64,000 bases of DNA from Dromiciops gliroides (GCF_019393635.1 NC_057861.1:546874711-546938710), one strand, 5' to 3'. Counted from the stretch's first letter, positions 19,174-29,889 are shown. Made by a program: numbers and translations. Notes: generated by a model from the sequence alone, not told the origin.

Positions 19174-22100
19174 GTAAAGAGGGAGGAGCGGGGTCTCCGA
19201 GGGCACGTCCCTAAAACACTCCCGTGGTGGAAGTATGGGTGCTACAGTGTTATCCCTACTTTACAGAGGAGGAAACTGAGGCCGAGAATAAGTGACTTGA
19301 TGAAAAATTGGGCCTTCCTGACTCCGAGCCCAACCCTTAATAAACTGGGCTACCTGGCTGGCCGTGCTTTTGTATACAATATAGGCACACCTGGTCAAAA
19401 ATATTGACCAAGGGGGTTGCTAGGTGGTACGGTGGATTAAAGCACCGGCCCTAGATTCAGGAGTTCAAACCCGGCATCAGACACTGGACACTTACTAGCT
19501 GTGTGACCCTGGGCAAGTCACTTAACCCTCATTGCCCCACCAAAATAAATGAAAATACTGACCAAAGGGAAAATGTGGGGTTAGGGACTGGACTTATGAT
19601 TTCATTGGTATAGGAAACTTCCAGGGAAGGTTTTTACCAGTGTAGGTTACAAGTTGTAGAGTTGTCTAGGCTGTAGAGGACTGACAAGTTGAAGTGACTC
19701 GCTGAGGGGTTATACAGCCCATATGTATCAGTGGAGGGATTGGAACTCGCATCTTCGTGGTTCCAAGGACACCTCTCTGTCCACCAGACTTTAGCTTCAT
19801 GAAGGAAAAAGAAAAAGAAAAATGCTTTTAAACATTAGCAAACTGCCTCCAGAGAGGTGCTTTGAGTGATCCTGCCTGGATGAAGAAACACTGAAATGTA
19901 CCCTCTCCTTCAGAAACAAGCTTTCGCTGAGAGCATGTTATATACCTAGTACTAGGTACTTTATGGGTATGAGATAAGTGTACAAAAGAAGTCTAAAAAG
20001 CATTATACAGGCTCGTAAGAACCAGCTTAAGAAAGGTTATTGTATAATCCAAAAGACAAGCTGAATCCATAGATATACTAAACAATAGGTGATTTCAGTT
20101 CAGGAAATATTGGGTTCCAGTTATATATAGGGTATCCTGTTAGGTAAAGCATCTGGGTATGAAATCAAAACTTTAAAAAAAAAATGCCTGTACCACACTG
20201 GTAAGAAGTAATCAAATTTTGAGACAAAATATTGGCTCAAAGGTAGGCAAATGTTATTATTATGTATGTTATTATTGTTCAGTTGTTTTCAGTTGTGTTG
20301 GACTCTTTATGATCTCATTTGGAGTATTCTTGGCAAAGATACTAGAGTGGTTTGTCATTTCCTTCTCCAGCTCATTTAACAGATGTGGAAACTAAGGCAA
20401 ACAAAGTTAAGTGACTTGCCCAGGATCGCACAACTAGTAAGTCTCTGAGGCCAGATTTCATCTCAGGAAGGTGAGTCTTCCTGACTCCAAGCTCAGCATT
20501 CTATCTACTATACCACCTAGCTTCCCATTTTGTGTATGTGTGTCTGTGTGCGTATATACATACATATACACACACACATATACACACATATAGTTTGCAT
20601 TGTATATATCATATTTTATATGAGATGACTCCAGAGGAAAGTGAGGCTGGTGACTTTGTAACAGCCCTTCTTCACTTGAATCCAATTCATTGCAAGTCAT
20701 GGCATCATCTTCCAGAATGAAGGACTAACAATAACCAACATTCAGTCCCACTGGGGACCCAACTGGCCTGTTCCAGTTGGGCTACACAGCTCCTTCCTTT
20801 CTTTTTTCCTTTTTTCTTCCTCCCCTCTCCTACTCTTCCCCTTCTCCTCCCTTTTTCCAGATAGGGAATCATACCCTTACCTGTGGGCACTGGCCAAATG
20901 AATACAAGTTTGGCTGCAGAAGCCTCACAAGATTTCTTGGGGTTTATCTGTAAGATGTCTTCCAAGGATCATTTCTTAAACCTAAATAACTCTGGTCCTC
21001 TTTAATTGACCAACAGGTCCCAAGCCTCATTTTCCATTGTTTGGCCTCTTGATGGCTCAGGGTGGGCCTAAATAGCAGTTTTTATCTTTTTTGGCCAGAA
21101 ACCCTGAGGGTCTCCCCCACCTTTAACCTTTTTTTTTTTTTTTGGAGAGATAAGAGAGGCCTATCTTTCCCTCCTTCCTTACCTTGCCTTAACCACCCTA
21201 TAGGTGTTGCCTTAGGCAAACTGAGACCTGTGAAAGGCCTTATCTTAAAAGGCCAAGGTCACCCAACCGCAGCAAATCCAGCTTCAGACACTTGACCCTT
21301 ACTAGCTGTGTGTCCCTGGGCAAGTCATTTAACACCATTACCTTAAATATCCAGAGCCATCTACAGTTGTCCTGATTCTTGCCACTGTACCCAGATGGCT
21401 CAGGCGGAGAGAGTGAGGCTGGTGACTTTGCACAGCCCTGCCTCACTTAAATCCAGTTCATCACAAGTCATGACATTACCTCCATGATGTCATAGTCCTC
21501 TTTGAGAACAAAAGACTAACAACAATAACAACATAGTGTATATATGTATTATATACATATATGTGTGTACCCATGTGCACATACATATACACACTATGTA
21601 GGTATATGGGCATGCATATAGGAGTTCAGCTTAGATGTAGTCTAGGAAGGTGTATGAGATAAAGCCAGAAGGGTAGAGTGATACCAGATTGTGGAGAAAC
21701 TTGAATGTTAGGATAAAGAATTTGAACCTTATTTAGGAGGCAATAGGGCTATTGAAGGGTTCTCAGTAGATAAGTGACCTGATAAATACTTCTTGAATTG
21801 AATGATTAGACCTAGACAGGACAGAGATGAATCTGGCTGTAGAGTGAGGTTCATTGGAAGGGACAGAAAATAGGAATGATAAAACCTGTTTGGAAGCAAT
21901 AGCCCTTTCAGATGGTATTGAGAACCCTCAAGAGGGGACAATAGAAAGAGGTGGGTAGATTTGAGAGAAAATCAATAGAAAATTAAGTACAAATAACAGT
22001 AAAGTGAAGACTTAACTCTTAACTGGTCTTTTCAATTACATTAGGTAAAGTCAAAATCACCTTTATTATAGCTTTACATTCTCACAAAATACAACTTGTT

Positions 22101-25100
22101 TTATAGGTTATACAAGAAATGTCAGCATCAGATTTCGCAGTACAGGAATGACCTATGAAAATGTCAACCATGCCACTATCGATCGTATCATCCGGGTGGA
22201 TCATGCAGGGGAATATGGAGCAAACCGCATATATGCTGGACAAATGGCTGTACTAGGTAGAACAAATGTCGGACCACTTATTCAGGTCTGTATATGCGAA
22301 TCTTTGCCCCTTCTACTTTGTGCCACTGAACATTTGATTATAAACAAATGTTCGTAAATAAAAATAAGTATTTCATTATAAGTAAATATATCATAATTGT
22401 AGTCTGTAGGAAATTCCAGTTCTAAATTGTTTTTCATTTACCCTGTTAATTGGTATTTGAGGAAAAGAATAAACCACTTTATAAGAGGAACTCAAAAGGT
22501 GGAAACTGACAAGCAATTAGCCTTGCCTTGAGATTTTTGTGAGAAGTATAGGATATTTTATTTTATTTTATTATTTTTTGTTTTGTTTTGTTTTGTTTTT
22601 TGGCGGGGCAATGGGGGTTAAGTGACTTGCCCAGGGTCACACAGCTAGTAAGTGTCAAGTGTTTGAGCCCGGATTTGAACTCAGGTAGTCCTGAATCCAG
22701 GGCCAGTGCTTTATCCACTGCGCCACCTAGCCGCCCCTGGGATATTTTATTTAGTACAGTCTAGCAGCCTGGAATCAAATACTTATTATTCTGACCTTTC
22801 AGATTTTAAAATAAGCAAAATAGATTTCGTTTCTTTGTATTATCATCAGTACAGATCTTTTACCTTTATATAAATAGCAGTATTTCCAGAAAAAAACTAA
22901 GATAAACTAATTGGGAAATGAACTAAATCAATACTTGATCACCTTATACATTAGAGGCTCTCTCTTTGTACTTTGAATCTCTTTTGTGATGGTCTTTTCT
23001 CTTTTTTACAAGTAAATGATTTGGGTTGAAGTGGGGCAGAATTAAATGTAAATCATATATAAAGGGAGAGAGGAAAAGTCTTTCCCCCATTTCTACCTTG
23101 ATTTCCCTTTCATTGTATAGACTGAGAAAATGCTGTTTCCATAGCACATAGTATCATCCTTGTTAGGTGTGTTTTTGGGATGGTTGGATTCTCTTATTAA
23201 TTTATTTCTTCTGCAGAAAATGTGGGATCAGGAAAAGGACCATTTGAAAAAGTTTAATGAGTTGATGATTACATATAGAGTCCGACCAACTATTCTGATG
23301 CCCCTTTGGAATGTAATGGGATTTGTATTGGGTGAGTTTCCATTTACGTGAATTTATTTTACCTAAAGGAGGCTAAGAATGCAATATGATTTATGATGTG
23401 GACAATTTCAGGTGCTGGAACAGCCTTGCTTGGGAAGGAAGGGGCAATGGCTTGCACTGTGGCTGTAGAAGAGTCAATAGCACACCATTATAACAACCAG
23501 ATTAGGACATTAATGGAAGAGGATCCAGAAAAGTATGAAGAACTCCTTCAGGTGCTTAGTTTTGTTTTGGAATTTGGCTGATTTAGAAAAGGTGTGTATA
23601 TGTATATATGTGTATGTATATTTTCAACATATGGTGATATATATATATATATAATCATATGTTGAAAATAAATTTGAAGGGATCTTAGAAATCATTGGAT
23701 TCTTATTTTATAGGAAACTTAGTTTTAGATTTTTGAGTAACTTGCTGAAGATCCCACTGGTAGTTAGTGACAGAGTTGGGACAAGACTCTAGTCCAGAGT
23801 GATTTCCACTACATCATCTTGGCAGATTCTGAATAAATGCCTTTAGCATGAAGAGAGGTCAAACAAAAGAATGAAGAGACTCTTTTAGTCAATTTCCAAA
23901 CAAAATATAGAGTTATTTTGACATCCTGATCAACATATATTTAGCATCCATGTGGTATTAATCTTTTGAGATGTTTCTACTTTTATATATATATATTTAT
24001 AGATATCCAGTTTCATGTGACCTACTTCTTGAAGCCAGTTCAGTTTCAAGGTGAAAAGTGCCAAAGTCTCTATAAGAGAGGTAGCTAAGAAGTGGTATGT
24101 CACGTTTTTTATCCTTTTTCTGCCTTACTTGTAGGTCTAACTCAAAAAAGAAATTTGTGGGCAAATTTGTATCATATTTTGTCAGTCGTTGGCTCCTGCT
24201 CAGTCTAATAATATACAAAGCATCAGTGAAAGTCAATACATTCAATAAATATCATTTATCCTTGAATATAAGATGTCCCAAGAGAAAGAAATGTGTGTTG
24301 ATGGTTAGTAGTATCACATAAGATAATGTATATGGAGCGCTTTGTAAACCAAAACGTACTATATAAAAATAGATATTGTAATGATTTTCACATTTACATA
24401 GTGCTTTGTAGTTTACAAGACAGTTTCTTTAGAACAATTCTGTAAGGTTGTTCAGTAGTAGTATTATTCCCATTTTACAGATAAGGACACAATCGCATCC
24501 AGGTTAAGTATTTGTCCCAAAGTCATACCTGCAGTATCAGGAGCAGTGCTGGGATCTAAAGCCAAATCTTCTGAATTGAAATCTAGTGTTCTTTCTGAGA
24601 TTTCCAAACTGAAGACATGATATATATTTTCTGGTCCATTAAATGCTATTGCTATCTTGCTGTTATTTTTATTTAATCAGATAATTAAGAAATGTCGGGA
24701 TGAGGAGTTAGAACACCATGACACGGGGCTTGACCACGATGCAGAATTGGTAGGTACCTGTCATTTATACTCTGCTGTTGGTGCTTTGGCCACTGTTATT
24801 TGGAAAGTAAAATGGTTGCCAGAGAAAATACAGTATTCATGCAAATTATTCAGACTTGAGGGGTCCTGTTTTTTGTTCTTTCTTAATATAATTCTTCCTG
24901 GTGGCCTTTCTTCAAGTATGAGAAATCAGCAGTTGTTATTTTACAAAGGTTTGTTTGTTTGTTTTGAGGCAATTGGGTTAAGTGACTTGCCCAGGGTCAC
25001 ACAGCTAGTAAATGTCAAGTGTCTGATGCCAGATTTGAACTCATATCCTTCTGACTCCAGGGCCAGTGTGTTACCTAGCTGCCTCTATTTTACAAAGTTC

Positions 25101-25293
25101 TTAGAAAACACAAGTGAATTATTTCTCACTTGCTAGTGTATCTTTGCCTGTGAAAACATTTCTTGCAACTCTGCATTGGGACAACTAATAAATTCAATCT
25201 TGTGTTTCTTTTTAGGCACCGGCATATGCCATCTTGAAGGGTGCTATTCAGGTTGGGTGCAAAGCTGCAATATATTTATCGGAACGAATTTAA
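19098..25293 (+). CDS. COQ7: COQ7, mitochondrial 5-demethoxyubiquinone hydroxylase, complete
   Basis: Six exons (19098-19173, 22107-22285, 23217-23331, 23412-23551, 24681-24749, 25216-25293) with consensus splice sites join into 657 nt, or 218 aa; human COQ7 has 217. COQ7 is the di-iron enzyme that hydroxylates 5-demethoxyubiquinol in coenzyme Q synthesis, on the matrix side of the inner mitochondrial membrane with COQ9. All six metal ligands expected from the family are present: Glu61, Glu91, His94, Glu143, Glu179 and His182. They sit in [25 protein letters not shown] and [10 protein letters not shown], the four-helix-bundle repeats. The N-terminus [20 protein letters not shown], followed by Arg-Arg, fits a mitochondrial presequence. 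The ATG at 19098 is preceded by a purine at -3 (AAG ATG). The introns hold only SINE, L2 and MIR material. The gene appears intact. Confidence 0.97.
19412..19550 (+). mobile_element. WSINE1-type CORE-SINE in COQ7 intron 1
   Basis: Diverged head (gggggttgctaggtggtac) and a missing gacctga before box B. Duplication aaaatattgaccaa / aaaatactgaccaa. Confidence 0.9.
19660..19800 (-). mobile_element. MIR-like fragment
   Basis: Contains gaagtgactcgctgaggggt and ggattggaactcgcatcttc, the antisense CORE-SINE pattern, strongly diverged. The rest of 19800-20270 shows nothing recognisable. Confidence 0.5.
20272..20526 (-). mobile_element. MAR1-type SINE in COQ7 intron 1
   Basis: Reads tgttcagttgttttcagttg, ttggactctttatgatctca, ttcttggcaaagatactaga and ccttctccagctcatttaac, then a CORE/tRNA part ending accacctagcttccc. 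Confidence 0.75.
20527..20612. repeat. TG/TA-rich microsatellite
   Basis: Alternating tgtg, tata and acac tracts abut the SINE at 20526. Confidence 0.75.
20622..20732 (-). mobile_element. RTE-associated marsupial SINE
   Basis: Reads gaaagtgaggctggtgactt, aatccaattcattgcaagtc and aatgaaggactaacaataac, the antisense of the 11116 element. Confidence 0.7.
20733..21284. other. COQ7 intron 1 sequence, nothing recognised
   Basis: Pyrimidine-rich tracts (20790-20860 and 21130-21175) and otherwise single-copy sequence. No exon-like frame with splice sites was found. Confidence 0.5.
21285..21345 (+). mobile_element. WSINE1-type CORE-SINE fragment
   Basis: Only the CORE part is left: ccagcttcagacacttgacc and cttactagctgtgtgtccct. 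Confidence 0.7.
21340..21535 (-). mobile_element. RTE-associated marsupial SINE
   Basis: Longest copy of this family here: ccagagccatctacagttgt, gagtgaggctggtgactttg, ttcatcacaagtcatgacat and gaacaaaagactaacaacaa. Confidence 0.75.
21610..21965 (-). mobile_element. L2-type LINE fragment in COQ7 intron 1
   Basis: Text such as gtggagaaacttgaatgtta, gaggcaatagggctattgaa and gtagataagtgacctgataa is the antisense of the L2 reverse transcriptase C-terminal region. Confidence 0.6.
22107..22285 (+). CDS. COQ7: COQ7 exon 2
   Basis: It follows the acceptor tttataggt and ends ATTCAG|gtctgt. It encodes [20 protein letters not shown] and continues through [20 protein letters not shown] to PLIQ. It carries the first iron ligand (Glu61) and the start of helix 1. 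Confidence 0.96.
22568..22736 (-). mobile_element. WSINE1-type CORE-SINE in COQ7 intron 2
   Basis: T-rich tail with TTTTG repeats. The duplication ggatattttattt recurs (22551 and 22739). Confidence 0.93.
22740..23216. other. COQ7 intron 2, remainder
   Basis: AT-rich single-copy DNA without recognised repeats, ending in the exon 3 acceptor tract. Confidence 0.6.
23217..23331 (+). CDS. COQ7: COQ7 exon 3
   Basis: The acceptor is cttctgcag and the donor TTGG|gtgagt. It encodes [17 protein letters not shown] and continues to [11 protein letters not shown]. It carries the Glu91-x-x-His94 ligand pair. Confidence 0.96.
23412..23551 (+). CDS. COQ7: COQ7 exon 4
   Basis: The acceptor is gacaatttcag, only 80 bp after exon 3. 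It encodes [20 protein letters not shown] then [20 protein letters not shown] and KYEELLQ. It carries the bridging ligand Glu143. The exon ends CAG|gtgctt. Confidence 0.96.
23619..23670. repeat. perfect inverted repeat (hairpin) in COQ7 intron 4
   Basis: The arms tattttcaacatatg (23619-23633) and catatgttgaaaata (23656-23670) are perfect 15-bp complements around a 22-nt TA-rich loop. Confidence 0.9.
23690..23830 (-). mobile_element. MIR-like fragment
   Basis: Words ttgagtaacttgctgaagat, cactggtagttagtgacaga and gttgggacaagactctagtc follow the antisense CORE-SINE order. Confidence 0.55.
24360..24600 (-). mobile_element. MIR/THER1-like SINE in COQ7 intron 4
   Basis: Reads cacatttacatagtgctttg, ttattcccattttacagata, then aggttaagtatttgtcccaa and ttctgaattgaaatctagtg. 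Confidence 0.65.
24681..24749 (+). CDS. COQ7: COQ7 exon 5
   Basis: This 69-nt exon, between tttaatcag and TTG|gtaggt, encodes [23 protein letters not shown]. It contributes Glu179 and His182, the last two iron ligands. Confidence 0.95.
24948..25085 (-). mobile_element. WSINE1-type CORE-SINE in COQ7 intron 5
   Basis: The (TTTG)n tail and head are intact apart from a shortened promoter region (gtgtgttacctagctgcc). Duplication tattttacaaag on both sides. Confidence 0.92.
25216..25293 (+). CDS. COQ7: COQ7 exon 6 with stop
   Basis: After the acceptor cttttttag it encodes [25 protein letters not shown] and TAA at 25291. The conserved C-terminal helix with the terminal LSERI is complete. Confidence 0.96.
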   Translation, partial: APAYAILKGAIQVGCKAAIYLSERI

Positions 25294-25405
25294 AATAATT
25301 CCTTGTGACGTTATGTAAAAGGTAACTGAAGGAGTTAAATTTGCACATGTGAACTTTATAATTATTGTGAATTTTGTTAATAAATTGAATAATTCTGCTT
25401 TTAAA
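25294..25405 (+). terminator. COQ7: COQ7 3' UTR and poly(A) signal
   Basis: A short 3' UTR carries AATAAA at 25379-25384, so cleavage is expected near 25400. The dimeric SINE begins only about 50 bp further on, at 25454. Confidence 0.8.
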
Positions 25406-25453
25406 AACTCTGGTTTTTCTGTATCCTGCCTTCATGTCACATATATGTACTGC

Positions 25454-25598
25454 CATTTATTTTGGTGAGGCAATTGGGGTTAAGTGACTTGCCTAGGGTC
25501 ACACAGCTAGCAAGTGTTAAGTGTCTGAGACCGGATTTGAACTCAGGTCCTCCTGAATCCAGGGCTGGTGCTTTATTCACTGTGCCACCTAGCTGCCC
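25454..25598 (-). mobile_element. WSINE1-type CORE-SINE, right monomer of the second SINE dimer
   Basis: Read on the minus strand it matches 15774-15910 almost exactly, including cacagtgaataaagcaccag. Its short tail is aaaataaa. Confidence 0.95.
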
Positions 25599-25604
25599 CT
25601 CCCT

Positions 25605-25771
25605 CCATTTTTTTTTTTTAGTGAGGCTATTGGGGTTAAGTGACTTGCCCAGGGTCACACAGCTAGTAAGTGTTAAGTGTCTGAGGCTGGATTTGAACTC
25701 AGGTACTTCTGACTCCAGGGCCTCCTGACCTCAGGGCAGGTGCTCTATCCACTGTGCCACCTAGCTGCCCC
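25605..25771 (-). mobile_element. WSINE1-type CORE-SINE, left monomer of the second SINE dimer
   Basis: On the minus strand it matches 15651-15765 and runs through the same linker a(11)tggaggga into the next monomer. Its outer 50 bp differ and contain a partial repeat (gccctgaggtcaggag then gccctggagtcag). Confidence 0.95.
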
Positions 25772-25915
25772 AACAGAAATATTTAAAAGAACAGAATCAG
25801 AATTCCTTGGCATCATCAGTCACAGTCATTTAAAAACATTAGTATATTTTAGGATTGCTGTGTCAGGACTTTTTTTTCTCGGCTTTAAATTCTCTGACAA
25901 GAATGCTTACTTCAA

Positions 25916-26055
25916 GGGGCAGCTAGGTGGTGCAGTGGATAGAGCACTGGCCCTATCCGGCCTCAGACACTTAATACTTAACTAGCTGTGTGACCCTGGG
26001 CAAGTCACTTAACCCCAATTGCCTCAGTAAAAAAACAAAACAAAACAACAAAAAA
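25916..26055 (+). mobile_element. WSINE1-type CORE-SINE with internal deletion
   Basis: About 30 bp around box B are missing: gcactggccctatccggcct. First of two SINEs inserted at the same short target (gaatgcttacttca). Confidence 0.93.
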
Positions 26056-26070
26056 AGAATGCTTACTTCA

Positions 26071-26205
26071 GGGGCAGCTAGGTGGTACAGTGGATAGAGC
26101 ACCGGCTCTGGATTCGGGAAGACCTGAGTTCAAATGTGACCTCAGAGACTTAACACTTACTAGCTGTGTGACCCTGGGAAAGGTTGCCTCACCAAAAAAA
26201 AAAAA
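26071..26205 (+). mobile_element. WSINE1-type CORE-SINE
   Basis: Inserted directly after the duplicated target of the 25916 copy. A third, slightly changed copy of the target (gaatgcttacttta) follows it. The CORE lacks about 13 bp (ctgggaaaggttgcc). Confidence 0.93.
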
Positions 26206-26536
26206 AGAATGCTTACTTTATGAAGAATGGAAGGTGCTTTTTCAGGGGGGCTTCTTTAAGTAACCTGGGTTTTCATTTTTGTTGTAAAACTATCTTTTGA
26301 AAAGTTTTTTTATGCCCTTTAGAGAATTTGATCCAACATGACAAAAATGATCTTATTTGTGTCTTTTATGACCTAAGATTCTTAGAATTCAGACAGATTA
26401 AATTATAATAAAATGCTTGAGGACAAGTACTGTGTTTTAGAGTACTAGCCTTCCACATAGACATAGCACAGCAACTTTCCACATAAGACATACAGTACAC
26501 ACTAATTGTATTGAGTAAAAAGATACAAATTCAATT

Positions 26537-26680
26537 TCTTTTTTATTTTTATTTTTGTTAGTGAGGCAATTGGGGTTAAGTGACTTGCTCAGGGTCACAC
26601 AGCTAGTAAGTGTCAAGTGTCTGAGGCCGAATTTAAACTCAGATCCTGCTGAATCCAGGGCTGGTGCTCTATTCGCCCAC
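26537..26680 (-). mobile_element. WSINE1-type CORE-SINE, head-truncated
   Basis: The 5' head after gctctattcgccca is missing. Duplication acaaattcaatt (26525 and 26680). Confidence 0.92.
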
Positions 26681-26689
26681 AAATTCAAT

Positions 26690-27205
26690 TCTAATTAAAC
26701 ATTCAAGTAGGAAACATGGCAATTTGGTTTGGATTAGTTAAAAAATGTAATCCCCACAGATCTATGCTGAAATTCCTTGCATATGCCCAAGTGAGGTAAT
26801 GTTCCTGAATATTTTTGTTAAATCAGAATGAAAAAGAGATAAGATTTTATGCTCTAAATCCTTCTTATTCTAAATGTGGTGTTGGGAGGGACCATCTACT
26901 CTAATGCTACTTACATCATGAATCCTATAGTCTAGAACATCCCTGAAAAACAACTGTTTAATCTTCTAAATCCAGATGTTTGGGTGATTACCCCTGAAAT
27001 GCAGTTTCCTTGTACCTGTCCTGGTCCTAAGCACCTGTCAAAACATACCAGACAATACATGCCTTTAATTTTGGGGGAGGGTGTAGTAGGGTTTGGTAGG
27101 AAGGGTTGGACCTCTGAGGTGCCATCTAGCTCTGTAATTCCACAACTTGGCATATTACATCTGCTTTTCTGTCACCAGACATAGAGCACTAAGGTCTTAT
27201 TTTAT
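26690..27205. other. intergenic, single-copy DNA
   Basis: No supported gene and no clear repeat. Confidence 0.5.
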
Positions 27206-27210
27206 TACTT

Positions 27211-27359
27211 TTTTTTTTTTTTTGGTGAGGCAATTGGGGTTAAGTGACTTGCCTAGGGTCACACAGCTAGTAAGTGTCAAGTGTCTGAGGCTGGATTTGA
27301 ACTCAGGTCCTCCTGACTCCAGGGCCGGTGCTCTATCCACTGCACCACCTAGCTGCCCC
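27211..27359 (-). mobile_element. WSINE1-type CORE-SINE
   Basis: Full length. Duplication attttattactttt on both sides. Confidence 0.94.
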
Positions 27360-28381
27360 ATTTTATTACTTTTCTTGTTAGGGGTGAGGAGCGTAGAGGG
27401 AAGGATTGTAGAAAGTTTAGGAAACCCTGCGATGATAGCCCAGCCTCCTTTTGTCTTGGCCAACAGTGGAGGCATTTGTTTCAGATGAATCATCTAAATA
27501 CGGAACTTTAAATTTCATATAGTATGGGAAAACATTCCTATATATGTTGGGTGGAGAAACTACTACTTTAGTAGGCTGACCTTTAAACCACCATAGTGAT
27601 GATGCAATCTTTGGCTTTCAGAGAAAGCGATACCATGCCTTAACCTCTCCTAATAAGGCAGATGTGTATTGGCGGTTATACTTCTATAAAGGCCCACTGC
27701 ATTGTGACTGAAATTTATATGGGTAACCTATATTTGCTGCTGTTTGCTTAGCTTATCCTTCAGAGGCAGTGAATAGGATGTGGGCTATTGATTCATTTAT
27801 TTTTCTCTTTTGATGGCTTCCAGAACAAGGCCAGGGAAATTGCTTTCTCTCTCTTTGATTCTTCTTAATGTCATTACATCTTGTCTTTATATATTAACAT
27901 GGCCATCTTGTCTTTTTCTTGCCTTACCTTTCTGACCTTTCAGGGAAAATGTGCTTATGAAACTGGATACCAGCCAAATATGATGACAAAAGGGTGATTG
28001 TGTCTGAAAAGACATATGTGTGAACTACAGTTCTTTCCACTGTGGGTTATACCATCCCTCTGCTTAGTTTGTTGGTATAGCAATTCACATACGCATCTGA
28101 CTTTGAGGTGTCCTACTAGGGAGCCATCTAGACTACAACAATATGTAAATTAAAGAGATCTTTCAAAGTGGTGTAAGAGCCTGCACAGCTAAAGAATTTT
28201 CAAGAGAAGGATCAGTTCGATTTCCTTTTTTTGTTCTTCTCCAAGGATTTCTTTGCCTTCTAGGACCTAGTCCCTCCCCGCCTTGTGTCCTAAAATGGCA
28301 GCCTGGCTATGTTGGGACTAAACAGTAACCTTGGAAGATGTGCTGCGTGAATTGCCAAGGGCAAGAAAGCCTGCACTCTGT

Positions 28382-28396
28382 CCACCAGAGGGCACT
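28382..28396 (+). promoter_or_regulatory. CTCF-like motif
   Basis: CCACCAGAGGGCACT matches the CTCF core consensus (CCASYAGRKGGCRSY) at every position, in repeat-free DNA. Binding is not shown. Confidence 0.5.
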
Positions 28397-28514
28397 CCGA
28401 TCCCAGGATTACCACCCTATGTTTTCAGTGACTCCAGAAAGATTGCAGATTTGGTATCCGGCACTGCTATTGATTTCTGAAATGTGACACTGTGATAATT
28501 CCATGAAAGCTTAA

Positions 28515-28745
28515 TGTTTGCCTCTCCTTTAGCCTAATCTTACTTGCTGGTTGACTGGTACTGACAACATGGCTACTTGGGCATCATTGTGACAGATAAG
28601 CAGGAAACTTTAGGCTGCTTCTTCATTTCAAGATATGGTATCTCATTGTGGTTATACCACCCATCCTTGCATTTATTTTGGTGTCCCCATCAGGATGGTT
28701 ATACTTTTCTGTCCAAAAAAGGAAGGGGTGGCAAAATGAGTGGGA
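28515..28745 (+). repeat. low-copy duplicated segment, copy A
   Basis: Shares ordered blocks with 30262-30490: cattgtgaca, tca-ttcaagatat-gtat and the exact 20-mer ggatggttatacttttctgt plus ccaaaaaa. Confidence 0.7.
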
Positions 28746-29889
28746 ATGGCAGGCAAGGGATTATCCAGCTATTCAGGAATGCTTAGTGGGAATGGCAATG
28801 TCAAGCTTTGGACAAGGAACCCTAAGGAACTTTAATAGATGCCATTGTTTTACTTTAGACAATGAGCCAAATTCTTTCACAATTTGCAAATCATTACATT
28901 TCAAATTATGTCTGTGATTTTTCAGGTGTGAACATAGCTTATAAACTGTTAGGTAAAAAGTGAGGAGAACAAAAGTAATGGAATCCTGCGTTCCCGTTGA
29001 ATTTCTTTGGTCATCAGGAAAGGACAGCTTGATGTTTGCCCCCAAGGGATGGCATAAAAAAGCCTGGCACATATATTAGCCCATTATTGAATTTCTGCTT
29101 AAATGACTAGGGTAGCCATCACATATTAATTGTAATTAATTTATCTTTAAATTTAGTTACAAAGATTTTTAGATGTAGAATGTCAGAGCTTCTTAATGTT
29201 AGACTAGAACAAGACTACATAAACATAAAATAGATGCTTTTTAGAATTTAATTTTTAGTCTTTGCTATATCCAGTGTTACACTGTGTGCTTTTATCTGTA
29301 TTGTTTTCTTTCCTTCAATTTGGATGTAGTTTCTATCCCTGTTTTCTCCAAACAATTCATTGCCATGACAGCTGGAGATATATAGCCTTAAGTTTCCTTC
29401 ATTAGCTGGTAACAATAGGTTGCAATTATATACTCCGTGTTCAACAAATCGACTAGGTCTTTGTGCTATAATTTCCACTGCCTAATTTCCCAGTAGGTTT
29501 ATTGAAATAATGAATAACTAAAGGTGTCACCTGTTGTACTTAATGCCTGGTACTTTAGATATATTTAGACATAAACATGGTTGGGCCCAAGAAAATAATC
29601 ATTGCTAGTCAAATATTATTTGAGTACTGTATGAATGTGTGGCATTATACTACGTTTTGAAAAATTTTGAAAAATGAAGACTGTCCCTTTCCTCAAGATT
29701 ATTTTGGATTAGGACTGGTGAAAATCTAGCCATATTCAAATGTGTATAGAGTGATACAGAATAGCTAGTTTTGATTTTTTTACATATTGATAGTACATTT
29801 TTTGCATTAATATATGCAAAACATGCATATATTAAAACATCCTGGTAATCCCATTTGCTTTCCCACCACTTCATATAACACAAATATTA

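Larger units (their letters stand above)
27370..29885. other. 2.5-kb repeat-free intergenic stretch
   Basis: The longest stretch between COQ7 and ITPRIPL2 with no SINE or LINE. It has no spliced or long open frame. It includes a CTCF-like site (28382) and a segment (28515-28745) with a diverged copy at 30262. Candidate regulatory DNA, on negative evidence only. Confidence 0.5.

Noticed and set aside
19098-25293. COQ7 as a retrocopy or pseudogene
   Set aside because: It has introns with proper splice sites, all six metal ligands, an intact frame and a promoter.
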